From DASTPP01 sp035762175 (GTDB lineage: Bacteria; Myxococcota_A; Polyangia; Polyangiales; Polyangiaceae), in assembly GCA_035762175.1 (NCBI GenBank), contig DASTPP010000221.1, positions 1 through 25,326 of the forward strand: DNA of 25,326 nucleotides, read 5' to 3'. Of the stretch, positions 7,365 through 14,889 are shown one piece after another. The first letter of the stretch is position 1, and each line of letters begins with the position of its first letter. The translations under genes were made by a program, and so were the position numbers. The notes beneath the pieces were generated by a model that saw only the letters and a program-made list of their open reading frames with translations, ran no database searches and was not told where the DNA came from.

Positions 7365-8351
7365 ATGCACGGCATCCGCGCGATCGGCCTGGTGCGCGAA
7401 GACCTGGTCGAGCTCGGCAGCGTCGAGGCGATCCGCGCGGCGGTCGCCGAGTTCCCCCACGCGACGTTCTGGGTCGACCTGCCGAGCTCGCTGAGCGACG
7501 ACACCAAGCGCCTGCTCTCCGAGTCGTTCGGCATCCACTCGCTGACGGTCGAGGACGTCGGCGCGACGTACCTGCTGCCCAAGCTCGAGGAGTTCGACAG
7601 CTTCCTCTACGTCCTCGTGCACACGATCGACCCGGCCTCGACGCTCGACGACCTGCGCCTGTCCGAGGTCGACGCGCTGCTCGGCCCCCGCTGGCTCATC
7701 ACCCACCACACCAACTGCGTCTCGGTCGCCGCGCTCTGGAACGACCGCGCGAGGCTCCGGCGCCTGCTCGAGCGGGGCGCGCCCTGGCTGATGCACGCGC
7801 TGGTCGACCGGGTGGTCGACGACTACCTGCCCATCACCCAGCTCTACGACCGCGAGCTCGAGCGGCTCGAGGCCCGCCTCTTCGACCCGGCCGAGTCGGC
7901 CCGGGCGCAGGACGCCATCGGCGAGCTCTTCGCCCTGCGCCGCTCGCTCGGCCGGCTGCGGCGCCTGACCTCGCACGAGCGCGAGATCTTCGCGCGCCTG
8001 TCGCGCGGCGAGCTCGCGCTCATCCCCGAGCAGCTTGTGCCCTTCTTCCGCGACGTGCAAGACCACATCGTGCGCGTGGCCGAGCTCAGCGACTCGCAGC
8101 GCGAGACGGCCGCCTCGCTCTTCGACACGCACCTGTCGATGCAGTCGCAGCGCCTGAACGAGGTCATGAAGGTGCTGACGATGATCTCGACGGTCATCCT
8201 GCCGATGACCCTCATCGCCGGCATCTACGGCATGAACTTCGATCACATGCCCGAGCTGCGCTGGCCCTTCGGCTACCCGATGGCGCTCGCGGCGATGACG
8301 CTGGTCGGCGTCGGCGTCGTCGCCTTCTTCCGCCGCAAAGACTGGCTCTGA
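7365..8351 (+). CDS. corA: CorA-family magnesium/divalent cation transporter
   Basis: 328 residues. CorA proteins are homopentameric inner-membrane channels for Mg2+ and related cations. Seen: a soluble N-terminal domain, long charged helices in the middle (DRELERLEARLF, LFDTHLSMQSQRLNEVMKVLT), a first membrane segment (MISTVILPMTLIAGI), the signature YGMNF (288-292) at the pore mouth, a second membrane segment (about 300-318), and a basic C-terminal end RRKDWL. Length and layout are typical. ATG 7365 is preferred over GTG 7356, although neither has a clear ribosome binding site. It follows the sigma factor gene by about 80 nt and could share its transcript. A long palindrome starts eight bases after the stop codon. 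Confidence 0.93.
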   Translation: MHGIRAIGLVREDLVELGSVEAIRAAVAEFPHATFWVDLPSSLSDDTKRLLSESFGIHSLTVEDVGATYLLPKLEEFDSFLYVLVHTIDPASTLDDLRLSEVDALLGPRWLITHHTNCVSVAALWNDRARLRRLLERGAPWLMHALVDRVVDDYLPITQLYDRELERLEARLFDPAESARAQDAIGELFALRRSLGRLRRLTSHEREIFARLSRGELALIPEQLVPFFRDVQDHIVRVAELSDSQRETAASLFDTHLSMQSQRLNEVMKVLTMISTVILPMTLIAGIYGMNFDHMPELRWPFGYPMALAAMTLVGVGVVAFFRRKDWL

Positions 8352-8358
8352 GCCGCGC

Positions 8359-8495
8359 CCGGCGCGCGCCGCCGGCGGCCCCCGCGGGCGCGGGCGGAGG
8401 GCGGGTGCCCTGCTGTCTGAGCCCTCCCGCTCGGGAGGGCGAGCTCAGGGCGCCCGGAGCGCGCGCCCGCGGGGGCCGCCGGCGGCGCGCGCCGG
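8359..8495. repeat. 137-nt long palindrome between convergent genes
   Basis: The outer arms 8359-8392 and 8462-8495 are perfect reverse complements over 34 bp. Inside, 8402-8411 pairs with 8447-8456 (one G-T wobble), and the tip pairs GCCCTCCCG (8421-8429) with CGGGAGGGC (8432-8440). The whole interval can fold into one extended hairpin. It fills the gap between the corA stop and the J-domain gene stop, so a bidirectional terminator is the simplest role. It has no U-tract, and the arms are far longer than a usual terminator stem. Confidence 0.85.
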
Positions 8496-8505
8496 CCCGG
8501 CCGGC

Positions 8506-9039
8506 TCAGGCCGCCCGATCGCGCAGCACGTCGTAGGCGCGCGCGACGCGGGCGAAGCGCTCGGCGAGCGTGCGGCGCTCGTCGGGCGGCGCGTCCGGGT
8601 GCCGGTCGGGGTGCAGGCAGAGCGCCCAGCGCCGGAAGGCGCGGCGGGCGTCGTCGAGCGAGGCGTCGGGCGGCAGCCCGAGCGTCGAGAGCGCCTCGCG
8701 GCGGCGCGGCGGCGGCTCGGGCCGGGGCGGCGGCGCGCCCGGGGCGCGGCCGCGCGGCGGGCCGGGGTGCGAGGGCCGGGGCGGGTGGAAGCTCAGCTCG
8801 AGGCCCGGCAGCGCCGCGAGGCGGGCGAGGCGCGCGGGCGCGTCGCCGGCGGGGGGCGGCCGGTCGCCGGGCGACTCGATCGCGACGACCTCGCCCTCCC
8901 AGAGGTGCACCGCGTGCGGCCCGCCGCGGCGCGCGCCGGCGCGCTCGTGCAGCGCGAGCGTGCCGCTGACGCGGGCGCGGTGCAGGCGGTCGAGCACGTC
9001 GGCGAGCGCGGTCGCGGCCAGGCGGCGCGGCAGGTTCAT
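8506..9039 (-). CDS. DUF4388/PATAN-like and J-domain protein
   Basis: 177 residues. The N-terminal part (about 1-65) reads like a DUF4388/PATAN domain: LADVLDRLHRARVSGTLALHE, then a strand and VHLWEGEVVAIESPGD. A Pro/Arg-rich linker follows (about 80-115). The C-terminus is a J-domain: LGLPPDASLDDARRAFRRWALCLHPDRHPD with the essential HPD triplet, then LAERFARVARAYDVLRD. J-domains stimulate the ATPase of DnaK-type chaperones; DUF4388 domains are common in myxobacterial signalling proteins. ATG 9039 was chosen because it opens the DUF4388-like domain; a start 13 codons earlier (9078) is possible. The start codon lies at the centre of a short palindrome. The gene is convergent with corA. Confidence 0.75.
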   Translation of the reverse strand: MNLPRRLAATALADVLDRLHRARVSGTLALHERAGARRGGPHAVHLWEGEVVAIESPGDRPPPAGDAPARLARLAALPGLELSFHPPRPSHPGPPRGRAPGAPPPRPEPPPRRREALSTLGLPPDASLDDARRAFRRWALCLHPDRHPDAPPDERRTLAERFARVARAYDVLRDRAA

Positions 9040-9047
9040 CGAACCTG
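9031..9047. promoter_or_regulatory. Dyad over the J-domain gene start codon
   Basis: CAGGTTC (9031-9037) and GAACCTG (9041-9047) are perfect 7-bp arms around three bases. On the minus strand this reads CAGGTTC-GAT-GAACCTG, so the ATG start spans the loop/stem junction. It could be an operator or an mRNA hairpin limiting translation, or chance. Confidence 0.4.
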
Positions 9048-9121
9048 CTCGGTAGTCGGCCGCGCGGGGGCGGGCCAAATTCGCCGCCCGGCGCGCGCCG
9101 CGGGCGCGCGACGTCAGCGGC

Positions 9122-9250
9122 GCGCAGAAGTCGGCGGCGCGGCGGCGCGGCGGCGCGGCGGCGCGCAGAGGTCGGCGCGGCGGCGCGGCGGCGCGGCGGC
9201 GCGCAGAGGTCGGCGCGGTCGGCGGCGCGGCGGCACGCAGAAGTCGGCGC
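9122..9250. repeat. Degenerate tandem repeats, GCGCAGARGTCGGCG units
   Basis: Four units beginning (G/A)CGCAGA(A/G)GTCGGCG start at 9122, 9163, 9201 and 9235, separated by runs of GCGGCG. Spacing shrinks from 41 to 38 to 34 nt, as expected of slippage in the GCGGCG runs. It occupies most of the 213-nt gap between the lipid kinase stop (9253) and the J-domain gene start. Confidence 0.75.
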
Positions 9251-9252
9251 GG

Positions 9253-10344
9253 TCAGCCGCGCGGCGGCGCGTAGTAGTCGACGAGCTCGAGCGGCTCCTG
9301 CTGCAGCCGCAGCGTCACCTCGCCGCGGTCGCCGCGCGGGTCGCCGCCGATCTGGAAGGGCGTCGGCGGGTCCATCTCGACGCGCACGGCCTCGACCAGG
9401 TAATCGAATACGGTCTCGAGGTTCTCGTACTCGCCCCGCCAGATGGCCGGAAAGTTGGCCACGAACTCGGCCGAGGTGATGACCGCGACGCGCAGGTGCA
9501 TCCGGTCGGGGCGGTCATCCGCATAGGGGAACATGCGGAACCCGAACCCGTAGTAGGGGATGGACCCGCAGGCGACGAGCCGCGCCCGCCCCTCGTAGAG
9601 CACCTCGCCCGCCCGCACCGGCGCCCCGAGCTTGGCCCCCCGCTCGCCGACGCGGTAGGCGTCGGCCCCGAGGTTGACCACGCGGCAATGGGGCACGGGG
9701 CGGAAGACATAGCTGGGGATCGACTGCGTCACCGACGAGACGACGTACGAGAGCGCGCCCGGGGCGTAGCGGCGCAGCGGCCCGCGCGAGAGCGCCTCTT
9801 TCGTGCGGCCGTAGTCGCGCAGCACGATGGCGTCGACGCCGAAGCCGCAGAAGGGCGCGACGAAGCCCTCGACCTCGATGAAGCGCATCGGCCGGCTGCC
9901 CGCGTCCTCGCGCAGCCGCTGGATGTCGGCCGCCAGCCCCTTGCCCGCCCGGCTCGCCGGGCTCGCCCCCACCACCCACGCGAGCGAGTTGCCCGTGCCC
10001 AGGCGCAAGAGGCCGAAGCGCGGCCGCGCCGCCCGGCGCCGGTCGGCCTCGCGCACCACGGCCGAGACGACGACCGTGAACGTGCCGTCGCCCCCCCCCG
10101 TCAGCACCGTGCCGTAGCCCCGGTCGACCAGCGTGCGCGCGATGTCGTCGACCTCGTCGAGGTGCCGCGAGACGAACAGGTCGCCCCCGGCCAAGATCTG
10201 ATCGAGCGTCGCGATGACGTCGCTCGTCACGCTCTTGGCGTTGCCGTTGACGACGACCGCGATGCGCCCCTCGGGCGCCCCCTTCGCCGCCGGGGGCGGG
10301 GCCGAGGGCGAGGGGGGGGGAGGGGGGGCGGGGTGGGCAGACAT
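9253..10344 (-). CDS. Diacylglycerol kinase-family lipid kinase (DAGK catalytic domain)
   Basis: 363 residues. The start of the fold reads RIAVVVNGNAKSV. The nucleotide-binding motif TGGGDGTF (Asp86) and the second conserved motif LGTGNSLAW (GTGN 116-119) follow, as in the DAGK_cat/NAD-kinase-like superfamily. The C-terminal half (about 170-350) has the beta-rich features of this family, e.g. FCGFGVDAIVLRDY and ACGSIPYYGFGFRMFP. Members phosphorylate diacylglycerol, sphingoid bases or related lipids; the substrate cannot be read here. Proteins of this family usually act at the inner membrane surface although soluble. The ATG was chosen directly before a Pro-rich leader; a much longer frame running upstream to 10926 crosses the divergent gene and is not credible. 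The ribosome binding site is weak. Confidence 0.87.
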   Translation of the reverse strand: MSAHPAPPPPPSPSAPPPAAKGAPEGRIAVVVNGNAKSVTSDVIATLDQILAGGDLFVSRHLDEVDDIARTLVDRGYGTVLTGGGDGTFTVVVSAVVREADRRRAARPRFGLLRLGTGNSLAWVVGASPASRAGKGLAADIQRLREDAGSRPMRFIEVEGFVAPFCGFGVDAIVLRDYGRTKEALSRGPLRRYAPGALSYVVSSVTQSIPSYVFRPVPHCRVVNLGADAYRVGERGAKLGAPVRAGEVLYEGRARLVACGSIPYYGFGFRMFPYADDRPDRMHLRVAVITSAEFVANFPAIWRGEYENLETVFDYLVEAVRVEMDPPTPFQIGGDPRGDRGEVTLRLQQEPLELVDYYAPPRG

Positions 10345-10630
10345 TTCGTGGCAGGCCCTTACGTAGCAGAGGCCCCGCAAATGGTGCGAAGAGAAGTGGA
10401 CGGAGCGGGCACGGATTTGGTAAGAGCGAGGCGAAGGAAGCGACTTCGGCGTGATTGTCAATCGAAACTGCCATCGCGGGCGTTGCCCCCGGCGGCCCCC
10501 CGCGGGGGGGGCCGAAGGGTCGAGGTCCCGCGCGAGCCGGCCCCCCCCGGCGCACGCCGGCCCCGGCACCCCCGCCGGCACGGGTCGGCGCGGCAAGGGG
10601 TGACGGGCTAAGGGCATGGGCGGAGCAAAG

Positions 10631-11317
10631 ATGCGGACCAAAAAAGAGCGTTCGAAGGCCAGCGCCGAGGGCGAACGGCCTTCGAAGAAGGGGGCCGCCG
10701 AGAGCACGGCCCCGCTCGACGACGACGAGGCCGGGCTCGAGGGCGACGACGGCGACGACTCCCCCGACCGGCCCAAGCGCAAGCTCGGCCTGCGCGGCGC
10801 CGCCCCCTGGGCCGCCCGCCACGCCGCCAAGCACGCCGCCGAGGCGCGCGCCCGCGCCGCCGAGCCCCCGCCGCCCGGCAGCGCCCGCGCCACCATTCGC
10901 ACCCCCAGCGGGGTCGAAGAGATCAAGGCGCAGGTGCTCGAGCTTCACAACCACCTCGAACACATCAAGTCGCTCCGCAAGAACCTGCCGAAAACCTTCT
11001 TCGAAGTGGGCAACGTGCTGCGCGTCATCCAAGACCGCAAGCTCTACGCCGCCAAGGGCTTTCAAAGCTTCGAATCGTTCCTCGAGCGCGAGGTCGACCT
11101 CGGCAAGGCCGTCGCCCTGCGCCTCGCCCGCGTCGTCACCGTCTTCCAGCGCGAGGCCGCCCTCGAGTACGGCATGGAGCGCATCCTCGACGCCTTCGCG
11201 CGCCTCGAGTCGAACGCCGCCCCCCCGACCACCACGACCAAGCCCGTGCACCCCCCCTCGGCGCCGCGCCTGCCCTCGGCGCCCGTCACGGTCAAGCCCC
11301 CCATCGTCGGGCGGTAG
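10631..11317 (+). CDS. Hypothetical protein, charged N-terminus and helical C-terminal domain
   Basis: About 228 residues, not recognised. The first 90 residues are low-complexity: Lys/Glu-rich, then Asp-rich (LDDDEAGLEGDDGDD), then Ala/Arg-rich. Residues about 95-200 look like a compact helical domain with good heptad spacing: VEEIKAQVLELHNHLEHIKSLRKNLPKTFFEVG, then YAAKGFQSFESFLEREVDLGKAVALRLARVVTVF. The GF-x-SF-x-x-FLE phrase resembles small helix-turn-helix modules in some phage-like and nuclease-associated proteins, but that is only an impression. The tail is Pro/Thr-rich and ends KPPIVGR. ATG 10631 has a GGAG ribosome binding site five bases upstream; ATG 10616 is the alternative. The gene is divergent from the lipid kinase. 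Codon use matches its neighbours, so it looks native. Confidence 0.8.
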   Translation: MRTKKERSKASAEGERPSKKGAAESTAPLDDDEAGLEGDDGDDSPDRPKRKLGLRGAAPWAARHAAKHAAEARARAAEPPPPGSARATIRTPSGVEEIKAQVLELHNHLEHIKSLRKNLPKTFFEVGNVLRVIQDRKLYAAKGFQSFESFLEREVDLGKAVALRLARVVTVFQREAALEYGMERILDAFARLESNAAPPTTTTKPVHPPSAPRLPSAPVTVKPPIVGR

Positions 11318-11325
11318 ACCACGCG

Positions 11326-11356
11326 CCGCGCGCCGCCCGACCGGGGCGCCGCGCGG
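11326..11356. terminator. GC-rich hairpin after the hypothetical gene
   Basis: CCGCGCGCCGC (11326-11336) and GCGCCGCGCGG (11346-11356) pair over 11 positions with one mismatch, around a nine-base loop. It begins nine bases after the stop codon at 11317. There is no T-tract, so it would be a non-canonical terminator or an mRNA 3'-end stabiliser. Confidence 0.45.
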
Positions 11357-11485
11357 TCCCAACGCTCGAGCTTCGAGCCCGAACCCGAGGGCCAGCCGAC
11401 TCGGTCGGTCCGCGTTCGCGTTCGTTCAAAATACCCGAACCTGACGCCGGCCCTCGCTCGGGGCCAGCCCGCGCCCCCCGAGCCG

Positions 11486-11601
11486 ACGGCTGCGCTCGCG
11501 CCACGCGGCCCGCCGTGGCTGCGCTCGTGCCGGGTGGCTCGCGGTGGCTGCGCTCGTGCCGGGCGGCTCGCCGTGGCTGCGCTCGTGCCGGGTGGCTCGT
11601 C
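11486..11601. repeat. 29-bp tandem repeat, three good copies and one degenerate
   Basis: Near-identical units start at 11515, 11544 and 11573 with core GTGGCTGCGCTCGTGCCGGG; a diverged unit starts at 11486. Differences are mostly single bases late in the unit. The array ends about 40 bases from the PP2C stop codon. Direct abutting units without spacers exclude a CRISPR array. Confidence 0.85.
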
Positions 11602-11639
11602 GCGACGAGGGCCGGGCGCCGCCGACGGGCGAAGCGCCC

Positions 11640-12803
11640 TCAGCGCCCGAGGATCGGATCGGTCGGCGAGCGGACTTCGATCAGCACGACCGTGATGTTG
11701 TCGCGCCCGCCCACGTCGTTCGCCCGGCTCACCAGCCGGTCGGTCGCCCGCTGCAGGTTGCGCTCGCCCATCAAAATGTCGCGGATCTCGTCGTCGGACA
11801 CCATCTTCGAGAGCCCGTCCGAGCAGAGCACGTAGACGTCGAGCGGGCGGGGCTTGGCGATGATGAGGTCGACCTTGACCGTCGGGGCGATGCCCACCGC
11901 GCGGTGCAGGTGCGCGGCGAAGGGGCCCGAGACCATGCCGACGGCCGCCATGGTGTGGTCGGTCGTCAACTGCCGCAGCTCGCGCTGGCGCAGCCGGTAG
12001 CAGCGGCTGTCGCCCACGTGCCCGACGTAGAGCCGCTGCTTGTTCGGCGAGAAGAGCGTGCCGACGACCGTCGTGCCCATGTCGCTGAGCGCGCTGTCGC
12101 GCCGCGAGGCGTCGTAAATGACCCGGTTGGCCATCTGGATCGACTGCGCCAGATCGCTGCCCCGCCGCGGCACGTTCGGGTAGGGGTTGCCCTCGAAGAC
12201 CTGCTGGCGGAACGCCCGCTCCATCGTCTCGACGGCGAGCCGGCTCGCCACCTCGCCGCCCGCGTGCCCGCCCATGCCGTCGGCGATGACGAAGAGGTTG
12301 TACTCGGGCAAGACGAGGTAACTGTCTTCGTTGCGCCGCCGCCGCTGGCCCCGGTCGGTCTGCCCGACCGCGCTCACCAGGATCATGGCCGTCACGCCCG
12401 TCGGCTCGTCGACGGCGGCGTCGTCGTCGTACAAGATCGGCACCGCCGCCGCCTCGCCCGAGGCCATGCTCGAGTCGGAGGGCGGGCCCACCGTCACCGA
12501 GGTCAGCTCGAGATCGTCGTCGTCGTCATCTTGAAAGAGCCGCAGCAGAGGCGGCTCGCTGAGAATGCTGGGCGTGGGGTTAGGTAGGGGTGGGTGCGAT
12601 TTGGGCGCGACCGAGACCCGGCTCGCCGAGAGCCGACTCGCCGAGAGGTGGCCTGACGAAGGCATGTCGCCCGGGGGGCGCGGGGTCGAGGGCACCAGGC
12701 TGATGGGGTTGCTCTCGACCGGACGGGGGCGCCCGAGCCACCAGAGCCAGAGGCCGGCGACGAGCAAGAGGCCCGAAGCGACGAGCACGAGAGTCCAGGT
12801 CAT
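11640..12803 (-). CDS. Membrane-anchored PP2C-family protein phosphatase
   Basis: 387 residues. An N-terminal membrane segment (about 4-23, TLVLVASGLLLVAGLWLWWL) is followed by a low-complexity linker containing a short repeat (SASRLSASRVS) and an acidic patch (DDDDDDLE). The PP2C domain occupies about 145-382: GQTDRGQRRRRNEDSY, the metal-binding motif FVIADGMGGHAGGE, MGTTVVG, VGHVGDSRCYRL, the LCSDGLSKMV motif, and the final metal-binding DNITVVLIEV. These enzymes are Mn/Mg-dependent Ser/Thr phosphatases that reverse Hanks-kinase phosphorylation. A single N-terminal anchor would place the catalytic domain on the cytoplasmic side (inference). The start matches the membrane segment, with only a weak ribosome binding site. 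It is divergent from the mutarotase gene. Confidence 0.93.
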   Translation of the reverse strand: MTWTLVLVASGLLLVAGLWLWWLGRPRPVESNPISLVPSTPRPPGDMPSSGHLSASRLSASRVSVAPKSHPPLPNPTPSILSEPPLLRLFQDDDDDDLELTSVTVGPPSDSSMASGEAAAVPILYDDDAAVDEPTGVTAMILVSAVGQTDRGQRRRRNEDSYLVLPEYNLFVIADGMGGHAGGEVASRLAVETMERAFRQQVFEGNPYPNVPRRGSDLAQSIQMANRVIYDASRRDSALSDMGTTVVGTLFSPNKQRLYVGHVGDSRCYRLRQRELRQLTTDHTMAAVGMVSGPFAAHLHRAVGIAPTVKVDLIIAKPRPLDVYVLCSDGLSKMVSDDEIRDILMGERNLQRATDRLVSRANDVGGRDNITVVLIEVRSPTDPILGR

Positions 12804-12886
12804 TCGGTGAGGCCTGCCCGCGCAACGGTACCATCACTTGCGACCGTTTCGACGCCGAACCGCGCGGCCCGGCGCGAAAGCTCGGC

Positions 12887-12910
12887 CGCCCCGCCCGAGC
12901 TGGCGGGGCG
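12887..12910. promoter_or_regulatory. GC-rich dyad in the PP2C/mutarotase divergent region
   Basis: CGCCCCGCC (12887-12895) and GGCGGGGCG (12902-12910) form perfect 9-bp arms around CGAGCT. An alternative overlapping fold pairs CCCGAGC (12894-12900) with GCTCGGG (12910-12916). It sits between two divergent genes, so it may be an operator; in DNA this GC-rich, chance is also possible. Confidence 0.35.
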
Positions 12911-12984
12911 CTCGGGGGGGTAAATGCGGGGGGCCGGAGGCCGCGCCCTCGCCTCGGCCTCGGCCCTGACGTAGGGTGGTCGCG

Positions 12985-13883
12985 ATGCAGCAACGCTTTC
13001 GGGTGCTGAGGCGAGGCGGGGCGCTGCCGACGGTCGAGCTCGAAGACGGCGAGGCGAGCTCGGCGACCGTGGCGCCCGGCCGGGGCGGCATGGTGCTCGG
13101 CTGGCGCGTGGGCGGCCGCGAGCTGCTCTACCTCGACGAGGCGACGTACCGCGACGTCGCCCAGAACGTGCGCGGCGGCATCCCCGTGCTCTTCCCGTCG
13201 CCGGGCCGGCTCGCGGGCGACGCGTGGGCGCGCGGGGGCGCGTCGGGCGAGCTGCGCCAGCACGGCTTCGCGCGCCAGCTGCCCTGGCAGGTGCGGGCCG
13301 AGGGCGGCGAGGGCGAGGCGAGCGTGACGCTCGCGCTCGGCGACAGCGCGCCGACGCGGGCGCGCTACCCCTTCGCGTTCGAGGTCACCTTCGTCTACGC
13401 GATCGCCGGGCCGCGCCTGCGCATCGAGCAGCGCTACGCGAACCGGGGCGAGGCGCCGATGCCCTTCGCGGCGGGCTTCCACCCGTACTTCGCCGTCCGG
13501 CAGGCCGACAAGGCGGGCGCGCGCGTCGAGAGCGGCGCGAGCCGCGCCTTCGACAACGTGCAGAAGCGCGAGGCGCCCTTCGCGGCCGCGGCGCTCGACC
13601 TGGGGGGCCCGGCCGAGCTCGATCTGCACCTCGTCGACCACGGCGCGCCCCGCTCGTCGCTCGCCTGGCCCGACGGCGCGCGCGTGCGCATCGAGGGCTC
13701 GCCCGAGTTCACGCACTGGGTCGTCTGGTCGCTGCCCGGCCGCGACTTCGTCTGCCTCGAGCCCTGGACGAGCCCGCCGGACGCGCTGAACACCGGCGAA
13801 CGCCTGCTCACGCTCGCGCCCGGCGAAGAGCGGGTGCTCAACGTCGAGCTCACCTACGAGCCGGCGGGCGTGGGGGCGGGGCG

Positions 13884-13887
<4 letters not shown>
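12985..13887 (+). CDS. Aldose 1-epimerase/mutarotase family protein
   Basis: 300 residues with the galactose-mutarotase-like beta-sandwich pattern: VAPGRGGMVLGWRVGGRELLYLDEATYRD, VRGGIPVLFPSPGRL, a SGELRQHGFARQLPWQV segment, AAGFHPYF (probable catalytic His), and FVCLEPWTSPPDALNTGE (probable catalytic Glu). This family interconverts alpha and beta anomers of free or phosphorylated hexoses. The IPVLFPSPGRL and HGFAR phrases resemble the YeaD-like and related mutarotases rather than strict GalM, and the exact sugar is unknown. ATG 12985 has an AGGG ribosome binding site nine bases upstream and is preferred to GTG 12976. Its stop overlaps the GTG start of the PRPP synthase-like gene by four bases (GTGA), implying translational coupling. 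Confidence 0.82.
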
Positions 13888-14819
<932 letters not shown>

Positions 14820-14844
14820 CGCGGCGCCCCCGCCCCCGCCGCCC

Positions 14845-14878
14845 CGCGCCGGCCGCGGCCCACGACGGCGCCGGCGCG
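14845..14878. terminator. Hairpin between convergent PRPP synthase-like and kinase genes
   Basis: CGCGCCGGC (14845-14853) and GCCGGCGCG (14870-14878) are perfect 9-bp arms around 16 bases. It lies in the 70-base gap between two convergent stop codons and could act on both strands. No T-tract is present. Confidence 0.4.
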
Positions 14879-14889
14879 CCGCCCGCCCC

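Larger units (their letters stand above)
11318..11639. other. Convergent intergenic region with hairpin and 29-bp repeats
   Basis: These 322 bases lie between the stop codons of the hypothetical gene and the PP2C gene. They hold a strong hairpin at 11326-11356, a less GC-rich patch around 11405-11440, and a 29-bp tandem array at 11486-11601. Open frames crossing the region reflect the repeats and lack protein-like composition. Confidence 0.5.

Noticed and set aside
9253..10926. 557-residue version of the lipid kinase starting at 10926
   Set aside because: The extra N-terminal part crosses the divergent gene at 10631 and has shadow-frame composition; the kinase fold starts just after the ATG at 10344.
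11486..11601. CRISPR array
   Set aside because: The 29-bp units abut without spacers, and no cas genes are visible.
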